Below, one piece after another: positions 33,056-41,278 of a stretch of 41,278 nucleotides of DNA. The DNA lies in the NCBI GenBank assembly GCA_947631435.1, contig CANRLM010000012.1, positions 1 to 41,278 on the forward strand, in the 5' to 3' direction. This stretch comes from an uncultured Akkermansia sp. Lineage in GTDB: Bacteria; Verrucomicrobiota; Verrucomicrobiia; Verrucomicrobiales; Akkermansiaceae. A program made the position numbers and the translations under genes. Numbering within the stretch: position 1 is the stretch's first letter; the number at the start of each line of letters is the position of its first letter. The notes under the pieces were generated by a model. That model did no database searches. It saw only the letters and a program-made list of their open reading frames with translations, and was not told the origin of the DNA.

Positions 33056-34570
33056 ATGTTATTCTCATCAACCGTATTCCTGTTTTTGTTCCTGCCGATC
33101 GTGTGCGCCCTGTACCTTTTGGTAAGGAAGGAACTGAAAGACTATGTCCTGTTGCTGGCGAGCATCTTCTTCTACGCCTGGGGCGAGCCTCGGTATGTGG
33201 CGGTGATGCTGCTCACCATCATCATCAATTACGTCGGGGCTCTCTGGGTAGCGAATCTCAATAGTAAGAAAAAGGCTTGGGGATTCACCTTGCTCTTGGG
33301 CGAACACACAAAGTTGAACTGCTCATGTTCGGCCGCCAAATTGGCTCTCTTCCTTACCATCCTGGGAGACCTGATCTTCTTGTTCTACTTCAAATACTTC
33401 AACTTCTTCGTTGAGAACATCAACGAGCTTTTCGGTGGGCATATCGACTTCATCAAGGTCATCATGCCCATCGGCATCTCCTTCTACACCTTCCAAGCTA
33501 TCAGCTACGTTGTGGATGTTTACCGGGAGGAAGTTGAGCCGCAGAAAAACATCTACAAGCTCGCGCTCTACATCACGCTCTTCCCGCAGTTGGTGGCAGG
33601 ACCTATCGTTAAATACCACGATGTAGCCGACCAAATTGAACATCGCACCGTGGACTTCGAGAAAGTCGCCTACGGAGTGAAACGCTTCATCGTGGGCCTC
33701 GCCAAGAAGGTTCTCCTCGCCAACACCCTGGGAGCCGTAGCCGACAAGGTGTTTACCCAACCGATCGACCAACTGGACTGCATGACCACCTGGCTGGGAG
33801 CAATTTGCTACACTTTTCAGATCTACTATGACTTTAGCGGATACTCCGACATGGCGATCGGCTTAGGCTCCATCTTCGGGTTCAAATTTCTGGAAAACTT
33901 CACCTACCCCTACATCTCAAAATCCATCTCCGAATATTGGAGACGCTGGCACATATCAATGGGGAGCTGGTTCAGAGATTACCTGTTTTTGCCCCTACAA
34001 CGAGCCTTGTCGCTTTCGAAGACCTACAGCAAACTATCTCATAGGCTCGGGCGTAGGAAAATAAACATTCTCCTGACTGCCATCGCACTCCTAGTGACGT
34101 GGTTCTTAATCGGATTTTGGCATGGCGCTGGGTGGAGTTTCGTCGTGTATGGTCTTTACAACGGCTTCTTCATCTTTTTGGAAATTATAACCGGCTGGAA
34201 CCGTGACCGAAAAAGCTTTGCCGGAAGAGCTATGCAACATCTCTATACCCTGTTTGTCGTCGTCCTCGGGTTCGTCATCTTCCGTTCGGATACAATGGAT
34301 TACGCCTGGCATTATCTTTTGACTATGTTCGGCGCGGAGAGGGGAGAGCCCATATACCATCTCATCTACTACGTGGACCGTATCGAAATCATCGCCCTCA
34401 TCGTAGGCGCGATCTGTTCGGCACCACTGTGCAGCAAGATGCTGGAGGTAGAGGGACGGAGCCAACTACGGATAGCAGCGGTGAACCTCTGGTTGTTGGC
34501 GCTCTTCATCCTGTCGGCAGCCTCCATCGCCGCATCCACTTACAACCCCTTCATCTATTTCAGATTCTAG
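33056..34570 (+). CDS. MBOAT-family polysaccharide O-acyltransferase (AlgI-like)
   Basis: A 504-residue polytopic membrane protein starting MLFSSTVFLFLFLPIVCALY, as AlgI proteins do. It has the family segments PIGISFYTFQAISYVVDVYR (~139-158), LFPQLVAGPIVKY (~175-187), YDFSGYSDMAIGLGSIFGF (~260-278), FLENFTYPYISKSISEYWRR (~280-299) and FLIGFWHGAGWSFVVYG (~349-365), with the catalytic His in FWHGAGW. MBOAT proteins move an acyl group from a cytoplasmic donor through the membrane, to be placed on a glycan by an AlgJ/AlgX-type partner. GC-rich again, unlike the 9 kb upstream. The MaoC-SDR gene starts one base after its stop. Confidence 0.92.
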   Translation: MLFSSTVFLFLFLPIVCALYLLVRKELKDYVLLLASIFFYAWGEPRYVAVMLLTIIINYVGALWVANLNSKKKAWGFTLLLGEHTKLNCSCSAAKLALFLTILGDLIFLFYFKYFNFFVENINELFGGHIDFIKVIMPIGISFYTFQAISYVVDVYREEVEPQKNIYKLALYITLFPQLVAGPIVKYHDVADQIEHRTVDFEKVAYGVKRFIVGLAKKVLLANTLGAVADKVFTQPIDQLDCMTTWLGAICYTFQIYYDFSGYSDMAIGLGSIFGFKFLENFTYPYISKSISEYWRRWHISMGSWFRDYLFLPLQRALSLSKTYSKLSHRLGRRKINILLTAIALLVTWFLIGFWHGAGWSFVVYGLYNGFFIFLEIITGWNRDRKSFAGRAMQHLYTLFVVVLGFVIFRSDTMDYAWHYLLTMFGAERGEPIYHLIYYVDRIEIIALIVGAICSAPLCSKMLEVEGRSQLRIAAVNLWLLALFILSAASIAASTYNPFIYFRF

Positions 34571-34571
34571 T

Positions 34572-35972
34572 ATGATTATACAAAATCGAGAAATACAAAA
34601 ATTTGCCCACTTATCCGGTGATTATAACCCCGTGCACGTGGATGAGCAGTATGCACGTCAAACCATGTTCGGAGGGCAGATCGTGTATGGTATGCAGCAG
34701 GTGATGCTTTGCCTGGAGGAGTTCGCGCAGCAGATGCAACACCCCGTGTTCATTACGAGTATCAGGGCAGAATTTCGTCGCCCCCTGTCCGTGGGGGAAA
34801 ACTTTGAGATTGATGTGTCGCCGGCGGCAGCAGGAGCAAGGATGAGTGTGAGGGAGGGAGCAGGGATTTTCTCCAAAGTTAGTCTTCAGTACGAAACTGT
34901 AGAGTCAACGGGAGTTCCCTCAGAAAAGGAGGAATGGACGCAAAAGCCAACCTCTCCCAATAGGGACGTCCCGGTGACATGGGAGGAAAAGACAGGGTAT
35001 GACCCCGAGTTGTGCCGCGAACTCTTCCCCGCTGCCGAGTGTATGATCCACGCGCTCAATCTCGGCGTCTTGCTTGCATCGACCCGTATCATCGGCATGC
35101 GCTATCCCGGGCGGGATTCCTTGTTTCGCGGGCTCAATCTGCAATTCTCTCACCATGATCGAGAGGGAGGAGTGATGACCTGTACGGGGGCGCCGATGCA
35201 ATCGCTTTTTGGGGAATGCTCTGTCAAAGTCGAGTCGGAATTGATGCAAGGTGAACTGAGTGCCTTTTTCCGTCCTCCCGTCATCCAATACAACCCCATC
35301 TCTGAGTTGCTTAAGAAAAAACTGGTTGGCGACTTCTCCCGCCAGCGCGCTCTCGTGATCGGCGCCAGTCGAGGTATCGGTATGCAGTGCGCGAGGTTGC
35401 TCGCAATCGGTCGGTCGAATGGGGTGTTAGTTACCTATAATAAGTCCTTTGATAACATAGTCAATCTTCTCGATGAGCTTCGGAACTATGGAGGCATAGC
35501 GGAAGCCGTGCAGATAGATGTCGTGCAGCCTGCAGCTGATTCGCTGGAGAAGATACGAGCCTTTGCCCCTACACACCTTTATTATTTCGCGACGCCCAAA
35601 ATAAGCTCAGTCATAAAGACGCTCAACCAAGGAAAGTTTGAGCGATTTTGTAACTGCTATATATTTGCATTGAATAAGTTGATTGATGAACTGAAACCTC
35701 ATGGGTTAAAGGGTGTTTTTGTTCCATCATCAATAGCGATTGATGAGCTTCCCAAAGACATGGTGGAGTATGCGATGGCGAAGGAAGCGATGGAATGCTG
35801 GGGGCGTGCGACGAATGCGGACAAGAAGAAAGGGGTGCGTGTGTATATGCCGAGGTTTCCACGAATCCATACCGCGCAGACCCAGGTGCTGCTGCCTGTG
35901 GAGGCGGCAGACGCCGAAGACATCTTATTCCCTGAAATGCAACAATTCGAAAAAGAATCAAACGATGAATGA
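34572..35972 (+). CDS. MaoC-like hydratase / short-chain reductase fusion
   Basis: A 466-residue protein. Residues ~1-110 form a MaoC-type hot-dog domain with GDYNPVHVDEQYA (~16-28), which contains the Asp and His of (R)-specific hydratases. Residues ~140-240 look like a second, degenerate hot-dog unit (LFRGLNLQFSHHDREGG). From ~258 there is an SDR/ketoreductase domain: RALVIGASRGIG (~259-270), an SS pair at ~379-380 and YAMAKEAMECWGR (~397-409) with the catalytic Tyr-xxx-Lys. Together these could reduce and dehydrate or hydrate a beta-keto or hydroxy acyl group on the carrier protein encoded two genes on. Part of the SDR region (~35410-35750) is AT-richer than the rest. The stop lies inside the start of the FkbH-like gene (8-base overlap). 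Confidence 0.8.
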   Translation: MIIQNREIQKFAHLSGDYNPVHVDEQYARQTMFGGQIVYGMQQVMLCLEEFAQQMQHPVFITSIRAEFRRPLSVGENFEIDVSPAAAGARMSVREGAGIFSKVSLQYETVESTGVPSEKEEWTQKPTSPNRDVPVTWEEKTGYDPELCRELFPAAECMIHALNLGVLLASTRIIGMRYPGRDSLFRGLNLQFSHHDREGGVMTCTGAPMQSLFGECSVKVESELMQGELSAFFRPPVIQYNPISELLKKKLVGDFSRQRALVIGASRGIGMQCARLLAIGRSNGVLVTYNKSFDNIVNLLDELRNYGGIAEAVQIDVVQPAADSLEKIRAFAPTHLYYFATPKISSVIKTLNQGKFERFCNCYIFALNKLIDELKPHGLKGVFVPSSIAIDELPKDMVEYAMAKEAMECWGRATNADKKKGVRVYMPRFPRIHTAQTQVLLPVEAADAEDILFPEMQQFEKESNDE

Positions 35973-37752
35973 TCTCCTAACCCAGCTGCAATACCCAACG
36001 GATCCGGGGCTCGTGCTGCGGAAACGCAACACGATACGTAAGCTCCTACTGGAAACCGGTGAGAAGCGAGTTCAGAAGAAAATCGCTATCCTCGGTGGCT
36101 CCACGACGCATGATATCCGCGAAATCCTCGACCTCTTCCTGCTCTATAACGGTATTGAGGCAACCTTCTACGAATGTGAGTACAACCAGTACTACGAGGA
36201 AGTGATGTTCAATAATGAGGAGCTCAAGAGCTTCCGACCGGATATTGTCTGGTTCCACACTTCCTACCGCAATATCCTCCATGCCCCCGATGTCCGTGAT
36301 ACCCGTGAAGAGGTGGAGGCGAAGTATGAGGCGGAGATAGGGCGTTTTCGTGGGATGTGGGAGAAATGCGCGGCGGAACTGAGATGCACCATTATCCAGA
36401 ATAACTTTGAATACCCCTTTTACCGCCTGCTGGGCAATAAGGATGCGTCGGATATCCATGGCCTCACCAACTTCATCCAGCGGCTCAATGCGGCGTTCTA
36501 TGAGTACTCCCGGAGCCACGAGAACTTCCACATCCACGACCTCAATTATGTAGCGGCGGATTATGGATTATCCCGCTGGCATGATTTATCTGCATGGTAC
36601 CTGTACAAGTACTGCTGCCGCATCGAGGCTATTCCCTGCCTGGCGCACAGTGTGGCTCGTATCATCAAGTCTCTCTACGGGAAGAACAAGAAGGGCTTTG
36701 TGTTGGACCTGGACAACACGCTGTGGGGAGGAGTCGTGGGGGATGACGGTGTGCAGAACCTGGAAATAGGCTCGGAGACCGCCGCCGCACAGGCCTACCA
36801 GGAGTTCCAGCAGTATCTGAAAGCTCACCAGGGTCTTGGCGTTCTGCTGAACATCAACTCCAAGAACGACCGGGAGAATGCGCTGGCAGGGCTTGCCCAT
36901 CCGGAGGGGATCTTACGGGAGGAGGACTTTATCACAATCAAGGCGAACTGGAATCCGAAGAGCCAGAACATGGTGGAGATCGCACAGGAACTCAACCTGC
37001 TGCCGGAAAGTTTGGTGTTTGTGGATGATAACCCGGCGGAGCGCGAGATTGTGAGCACGCAGGTGCCCCATGCCTGTGTGGCGCCCATCAGCTGCCCCGA
37101 GAATTACATCCGCGAGATTGACCGTGCGGGCTTTTTCGAGGTGACTTCCCTCTCTCAGGACGACCTCGCCCGCACACAGATGTACAAGGCGAATGCACAA
37201 CGCGTGCAGGCGGCGCAGAGCTTCGGGAATTACGAGGATTACCTGCGCTCACTGGATATGAAGGCGGAGATCAAGCCGTTTTCGGCGGTGTACATGGCAC
37301 GCATTGCTCAGCTCACCAACAAGTCCAACCAGTTTAACCTTACCACGAAGCGGTACACCCAGGCGGAGATTGAAGCCGTTGCGGCCGATCTAAAATGCAT
37401 CACCCTCTACGGGAAACTCACGGATAAGTTCGGGGATAATGGGGTAGTGAGCGTCATGATAGGACGTCAGGAGAAGGAAACCCTCCATATCGAGCTGTTC
37501 CTCATGAGCTGCCGGGTGCTGAAGAGGGGGATGGAGCAGGCGATGATGGACGAACTCGTGCGCCTCACCAAAGAACGGGGGATTACCCAAATCCGTGGCT
37601 ACTACTACCGTACGCCTAAGAATAGCATGGTTGCGGAGTTGTACCGCACCTTCGGATTCACACTTGCGGAAACACACGGAGACGATACCGTGTGGACTCT
37701 GGATACAGAGAACTACAAGAACCTCCAATCAATCATAACCATCGAACACTAA
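35965..37752 (+). CDS. FkbH-like protein (SGNH-like + HAD-IIIC + GNAT)
   Basis: A 595-residue protein. An N-terminal hydrolase-like domain (KIAILGGSTTHDIREILDLF, ~36-55) is followed by the diagnostic HAD segment FVLDLDNTLWGGVVGDDG (~246-263) and a C-terminal GNAT-like domain ending near IRGYYYRTPKNSMVAELYRT. FkbH-type enzymes take 1,3-bisphosphoglycerate, remove a phosphate and load D-glyceryl onto an acyl carrier protein, as in tetronate and methoxymalonyl-ACP pathways. Close homologues also occur in glycan loci. The carrier protein gene starts one base after its stop, strongly linking them. The ATG lies in the last codons of the MaoC-SDR gene; longer in-frame starts fall deep inside that gene and are rejected. 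Confidence 0.9.
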   Translation: MNDLLTQLQYPTDPGLVLRKRNTIRKLLLETGEKRVQKKIAILGGSTTHDIREILDLFLLYNGIEATFYECEYNQYYEEVMFNNEELKSFRPDIVWFHTSYRNILHAPDVRDTREEVEAKYEAEIGRFRGMWEKCAAELRCTIIQNNFEYPFYRLLGNKDASDIHGLTNFIQRLNAAFYEYSRSHENFHIHDLNYVAADYGLSRWHDLSAWYLYKYCCRIEAIPCLAHSVARIIKSLYGKNKKGFVLDLDNTLWGGVVGDDGVQNLEIGSETAAAQAYQEFQQYLKAHQGLGVLLNINSKNDRENALAGLAHPEGILREEDFITIKANWNPKSQNMVEIAQELNLLPESLVFVDDNPAEREIVSTQVPHACVAPISCPENYIREIDRAGFFEVTSLSQDDLARTQMYKANAQRVQAAQSFGNYEDYLRSLDMKAEIKPFSAVYMARIAQLTNKSNQFNLTTKRYTQAEIEAVAADLKCITLYGKLTDKFGDNGVVSVMIGRQEKETLHIELFLMSCRVLKRGMEQAMMDELVRLTKERGITQIRGYYYRTPKNSMVAELYRTFGFTLAETHGDDTVWTLDTENYKNLQSIITIEH

Positions 37753-37753
37753 T

Positions 37754-37996
37754 ATGAACAGAGACGAAATATACGCCAAACTGACGGAGATATTCAAGGA
37801 GAACCTTGATCTGGACGAAATTGAACTGACCGATACGACCACGGCTGATGACGTGGAGGGGTGGGATTCCCTGGCACACATCGGCCTCATTGCCGCCATC
37901 GAGCAGGAATTCGGCTTCCGCTTCGCCATGAAGGAGGTTGTGAACTTGCATAATGTCGGCGAAATGGTGGACCTCATCCTGCAGAAAATAGGGTAA
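37754..37996 (+). CDS. Acyl carrier protein
   Basis: An 80-residue carrier protein: MNRDEIYAKLTEIFKENLDL at the start and the phosphopantetheine site EGWDSLAHIGLIAAIEQEFG (~35-54) with the modified Ser in DSL. It differs from the housekeeping fatty-acid AcpP (GADSLD type) and fits a dedicated carrier. Its ATG follows the FkbH-like stop by one base, so it should carry the glyceryl or derived acyl group made by that protein. A phosphopantetheinyl transferase is not in the window. Confidence 0.92.
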   Translation: MNRDEIYAKLTEIFKENLDLDEIELTDTTTADDVEGWDSLAHIGLIAAIEQEFGFRFAMKEVVNLHNVGEMVDLILQKIG

Positions 37997-38164
37997 AAAC
38001 TGAAGAAGAAATATCCTTTTCAGTAGCTTCTGCAAGTCCCGACTCGCCCGTTACACAAGGTATCGGGGAGACGATCGTGCTGAAGGAGGATGAACATTCG
38101 GAAAGGTTTAAGAAAAAGAGAATCATGGACCCGCCAAGCAACACAAATACGATAGAGAGATAAA

Positions 38165-39187
38165 ATGGAAAAGCAACCCAATCTCGGGGAAGACGGTGAA
38201 TTGAAGCCGGCAGCGAAGAAAAACAACATAGCGATATGCTATGCAACGGATGAGAAGTATGCGGGCTTGCTGGGAGTTTCCCTTCTCTCTTTGTTGGAGC
38301 ATGTTTCTCCGGGAAACTTCTACGATATCGTCGTGCTCTACCGACGACTGAGCGAAAAGAGCAAGAAGAGGCTGGAGTCGTTTGTACAGACTGTGCCGAA
38401 CGCGTCCATTCGCCTGTACGATATGAGCGCTTACGCGGAGAAGTACGAGGGAAAATTGATGGTGCGAGCATGGTGGGGCATTGAAACGTGGTTCAAGATC
38501 TTTTTGGCGGAAGTATTTCGGCATTACGCACGGGTGCTCATGCTGGATGTGGACACGATCATTGAGGAGGATGTGGCAAAATTGCATCGTACAAGGATGG
38601 GGAATCAATGGGTAGCCGGATGTCGTGATCTGAAGATCATACGGATTGCTCAAAAAGATGAGAGGTTCCGGGCAGATTGCGAGAGGAAGCTCGGTTTGGA
38701 TGAACAGTCGATGCGCAAGTCGTACATCAACGCCGGAGTGCTGCTCTGCAACATTCGAGAGTGGAAGAAGTGCAAGGTCGGTGAGAAGCTTCTAAACGTA
38801 GCCCTGGATGTGCCGGAAGGGGGGTGGAGGTTCCTGGAGCAGGATGTCCTGAATCGGGTATGCTACGAGCATATTTTTTTCCTGAATCAAGCTTGGGACA
38901 CCTATCCGTTGGATAACGAAGTCGGAGATAATGATCCGGAAGATGCTGAAACGTGGCGAAGGGCCTATGAGATGCCTCGAATCATTCATTATGTGATCGG
39001 TTCAGGTCTCTCCAAACCTTGGGTCAATCCCGGAACCCCTATGGGAGAAAGATGGTGGAGTTACGCGCGCAAGCTTCCATACTATGAGGAGATACTCTAC
39101 ACCAACATTTGTTCTATCCTTCGCGGGGAAATGAATAAGAAAATCGTTGAACTGGCAAACAAGCTGGCGGAACCTGGAAAGCGATGA
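38165..39187 (+). CDS. GT8-family glycosyltransferase
   Basis: A 340-residue protein. NNIAICYATDEKYAGLLGVS (~20-39) starts the nucleotide-binding fold; WFKIFLAEVFRHYARVLMLD is followed by VDT, giving the DxD metal site (~127-129). SYINAGVLLCNIREWKK and FLEQDVLNRVCYEHIFFLNQ are also typical of GT8, the retaining galactosyl/glucosyl-transferases such as LgtC and WaaJ. The family's C-terminal HxxGxxKPW motif appears as HYVIGSGLSKPW. A gap of 168 bases without a visible terminator separates it from the acyl carrier gene. It is the last gene of the glycan locus. Confidence 0.88.
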   Translation: MEKQPNLGEDGELKPAAKKNNIAICYATDEKYAGLLGVSLLSLLEHVSPGNFYDIVVLYRRLSEKSKKRLESFVQTVPNASIRLYDMSAYAEKYEGKLMVRAWWGIETWFKIFLAEVFRHYARVLMLDVDTIIEEDVAKLHRTRMGNQWVAGCRDLKIIRIAQKDERFRADCERKLGLDEQSMRKSYINAGVLLCNIREWKKCKVGEKLLNVALDVPEGGWRFLEQDVLNRVCYEHIFFLNQAWDTYPLDNEVGDNDPEDAETWRRAYEMPRIIHYVIGSGLSKPWVNPGTPMGERWWSYARKLPYYEEILYTNICSILRGEMNKKIVELANKLAEPGKR

Positions 39188-39319
39188 TTGAACTGGGAAA
39201 AAACTGGCCGGTCAACCTCTGCTGCAAAAAGTAGCCGTCTCACAGCAGAGAGCAGAGTTCCTGCTTTGTGAACTGTGGGGTTGGAGCATCAGTCCCTCTC
39301 CTTTGTGCTGTTGACCTAT

Positions 39320-39340
39320 TGCATTGAATTTTGCAATGCA
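39320..39340. repeat. Hairpin upstream of the trpB promoter
   Basis: TGCATTG and its exact complement CAATGCA flank a seven-base AATTTTG loop. It lies about 30 bases upstream of the trpB -35 box. It has no T run and may be an operator or chance. Confidence 0.4.
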
Positions 39341-39368
39341 CAGCTGGAACTCGGAAAAGAACTCACAC

Positions 39369-39397
39369 TTGCAGGTAACGTAAAGCTGTGGTAGAAT
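39369..39397 (+). promoter_or_regulatory. trpBA promoter
   Basis: TTGCAG (39369-39374), a 17-base spacer, then TAGAAT (39392-39397). Twenty bases separate it from the trpB ATG, too little for a trp leader-peptide attenuator. Confidence 0.65.
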
Positions 39398-39417
39398 GCG
39401 CCCACATTCTGTAAGCC

Positions 39418-40611
39418 ATGGATACACTACCTCACACAGAGCGACCGGGTTATTTCGGAGAATTTGGCGGGCGCTACATTCCGGAGACGCTGATGCCTCC
39501 GCTCTTCGAGGTGCAGGAAGCGGTGGAAAAAATTTTGCCGAGTGAGGAGTACCAGAGTGAACTGAGACAGCTGCTGGAGGATTACTGCGGGCGTCCCACG
39601 CCGGTGACCCCCTGCCGCAATTTATCAAAGGAACTCGGCTTCCACCTTTATCTCAAACGCGAAGATCTGCTGCACACGGGCGCGCACAAAATCAACAATG
39701 CTCTGGGGCAGGCTCTCCTGGCAAGGAAGATGGGCAAAACCCACATCATTGCAGAAACCGGCGCCGGGCAGCACGGAGTGGCGACGGCGACGGCGGCAGC
39801 GGAATTCGGTCTGCGCTGCACGGTGTTCATGGGGGCAAAGGATGTGGAACGTCAGGCGCCGAATGTGCAGCGCATGAAGTTGTTGGGAGCGGAGGTGGTG
39901 CCGGTGCAGAACGGCTCCTGCACGCTCAAGGATGCCATCAACGAAGCGTTGCGCTACTGGATTTCTCACCAGGCGGATACGATGTACGTATTCGGCACAG
40001 CGGCGGGACCGCACCCCTTCCCTACCCTCGTGCGAGAGTTGCAGAAAGTGATCGGCACGGAAGCGCGCGCGCAGATGATCGCACGCATCGGACGCCTGCC
40101 GGATTACGTGGTGGCGTGTGTAGGAGGTGGCTCCAATGCTATCGGCATGTTCCATCCCTTCGTCGCGGACAAGGAGGTCCGACTCATCGGTGTAGAAGCC
40201 GGCGGCACGGGTGAGCCGGGGTGCGAAAATTCTGCTGCCATTAATCTCGGCACTCCGGGCGTACTGCACGGCGCGCGGATGATGATCCTGCAAACAGCCG
40301 ATGGTCAGATCTGCGAATCTTCCTCTATTTCTGCAGGGCTGGATTACCCCGGCGTGGGACCGGAACACGTGCACCTTCACTCTATCGGTCGCGTGCATTA
40401 CGGCATTGCGTACGACCACGAGGCATTGCAGGCCTTTCGACGTCTTTCGCAGGCGGAGGGCATCATTCCCGCTCTGGAATCCTCCCACGCGCTGGCCTGG
40501 GTTTTCGGACACGCCTCGGAGATTGCCCCTGGGTCTCACGTGCTGGTAAATCTCTCCGGCCGCGGCGACAAGGATCTCGCGCACGCCCTGCATCACATCC
40601 ACCTCGACTAA
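39418..40611 (+). CDS. trpB: Tryptophan synthase beta chain
   Basis: A 397-residue TrpB of standard length that joins indole and serine to make tryptophan. It starts [20 protein letters not shown]. The PLP lysine is in [20 protein letters not shown] (~84-103), followed by [16 protein letters not shown] (~112-127), the phosphate loop [12 protein letters not shown] (~233-244) and EAGG (~259-262). It is followed nine bases later by trpA, the partner subunit. The other trp genes are not in this window. Confidence 0.97.
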   Translation: MDTLPHTERPGYFGEFGGRYIPETLMPPLFEVQEAVEKILPSEEYQSELRQLLEDYCGRPTPVTPCRNLSKELGFHLYLKREDLLHTGAHKINNALGQALLARKMGKTHIIAETGAGQHGVATATAAAEFGLRCTVFMGAKDVERQAPNVQRMKLLGAEVVPVQNGSCTLKDAINEALRYWISHQADTMYVFGTAAGPHPFPTLVRELQKVIGTEARAQMIARIGRLPDYVVACVGGGSNAIGMFHPFVADKEVRLIGVEAGGTGEPGCENSAAINLGTPGVLHGARMMILQTADGQICESSSISAGLDYPGVGPEHVHLHSIGRVHYGIAYDHEALQAFRRLSQAEGIIPALESSHALAWVFGHASEIAPGSHVLVNLSGRGDKDLAHALHHIHLD

Positions 40612-40619
40612 TCTTCGCC

Positions 40620-41278
40620 ATGAAAGCTACCATCCAAGCAGCCAATGCCCGGGGACGCACTGCCATTATCCCCTTCCTCACGGCGGGTTTCCCCTCGCTC
40701 GGAACGTTTTGGGATACCCTCGCGCAGGTGGACGCCGCCGGGGCAGACATCATTGAAATCGGCATCCCCTTCTCCGACCCCGTGGCGGATGGTCCGGTAA
40801 TTGAAGAAATCAGCCGGGAATCTCTCGCAAAAGGCGTCAGTCTGCCGTGGGTCGTCAACGGTCTGCTGGAGCGCCGGGGACAATTCCGCGCCAAGCTGGT
40901 GCTCATGGGCTACATGAACCCCTTTGTGCAATATGGACTGGAGAAACTCGCTGCGGATTGTGCGGTTGCCGGCGTGAGCGGGTTCATCGTTCCGGATTTG
41001 CCGCTGGAAGAAACGCCGGAATTTCGCAAAGCCATCGCCCCTCGCGCCCTTTCGCTCATCACACTTGTCGGTCCGAATACGACCACCGAACGCATGCAGT
41101 CTTATGCGCCATACTCTGAGCAGTACGTCTATGTGGTCTCGGTGCTTGGCACCACGGGCGGCATGAATGCTCACCTCGATGCCATTGCAGACACCATGCG
41201 TCGCGCACGCAGTGTATTCAACCTGCCCCTCGCGCTGGGGTTCGGTCTCCGCGTGCCGGAGCAGCTGAACTCTCTCCC
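40620..41278 (+). CDS. trpA: Tryptophan synthase alpha chain (3' end outside window)
   Basis: The frame runs from the ATG at 40620 to the window edge (219 codons, no stop). It has the family motifs FLTAGFPS (~19-26), ADIIEIGIPFSDPVADGPVI (~42-61) with the catalytic Glu and Asp, GYMNPFVQYG (~99-108), GFIVPDLPLEE (~122-132) and LGTTGGMN (~174-181, in the place of the usual TG-x-G loop). It splits indole-3-glycerol phosphate to indole, which is passed to TrpB. It ends inside the conserved GFGLRVPEQ segment; about 40-50 residues are missing. Confidence 0.96.
   Translation, partial: MKATIQAANARGRTAIIPFLTAGFPSLGTFWDTLAQVDAAGADIIEIGIPFSDPVADGPVIEEISRESLAKGVSLPWVVNGLLERRGQFRAKLVLMGYMNPFVQYGLEKLAADCAVAGVSGFIVPDLPLEETPEFRKAIAPRALSLITLVGPNTTTERMQSYAPYSEQYVYVVSVLGTTGGMNAHLDAIADTMRRARSVFNLPLALGFGLRVPEQLNSL

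Noticed and set aside
39188..39417. trp leader peptide and attenuator
   Set aside because: The trpB promoter is only 20 bases before the ATG, leaving no room for a leader peptide, and no Trp-rich short frame or paired terminator hairpin is present.

Overview
The window reads as a chromosomal segment of a Gram-negative, GC-rich bacterium, most likely a member of the Verrucomicrobiota; this placement is an inference. It rests on the lysine/alanine-rich basic proteins, LolC/E-type permease, GYF_2-RDD protein and SSS symporter, and on the near absence of Shine-Dalgarno sites before housekeeping genes. Several of those genes have a good sigma70-type promoter whose -10 box lies only 6-15 bases before the start codon, which implies leaderless or almost leaderless mRNAs.

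Layout. 1-19.5 kb is host housekeeping DNA: a 14-residue-repeat basic protein (partial), tmk and argH (convergent, overlapping), an empty ~1 kb stretch ending in a perfect palindrome, a small lipoprotein, a VanX-like dipeptidase, a lysine-rich basic protein, a LolC/E-type permease, a GYF_2-RDD membrane protein, galK, a sodium:solute symporter, rpsN, an FmdB-type zinc ribbon, a CNNM/CorC-type protein, a PIF1-like helicase, and a leftward run of a SEL1-repeat protein, ilvA and maf.

19.5-39.2 kb is an accessory surface-glycan locus. It opens with a 196-base element bounded by perfect 24-base inverted repeats whose 12-base core also forms the palindrome at 3.8 kb. A PD-(D/E)XK-like protein follows, then a nucleotidyltransferase-kinase fusion, a HAD phosphatase and a series of glycosyltransferases, including a KpsC-like (beta-Kdo transferase family) protein. 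Base composition falls sharply at about 24.03 kb, inside the end of one glycosyltransferase gene, and stays AT-rich to about 33 kb. The AT-rich block carries an AlgJ/AlgX-like (DHHW) glycan O-acylation gene broken by a run of 24 G, a likely phase-variation switch that is OFF here, and a 1098-residue membrane-anchored KAP-family P-loop NTPase, a candidate defence gene. Just after the DHHW gene is what looks like a decayed copy of the start of an MBOAT gene. The intact MBOAT gene starts at 33056, on the far side of the NTPase gene, which therefore looks inserted between partner genes.

33-38 kb returns to GC-rich DNA and encodes an acyl-group assembly line: MBOAT acyltransferase, MaoC-type hydratase/SDR reductase fusion, FkbH-like glyceryl loader and acyl carrier protein, followed by a GT8 glycosyltransferase. 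Taken together these suggest that a three-carbon or derived acyl group is made on a dedicated carrier protein and put on a surface glycan, under on/off control by the G tract. The window closes with trpB and a partial trpA.
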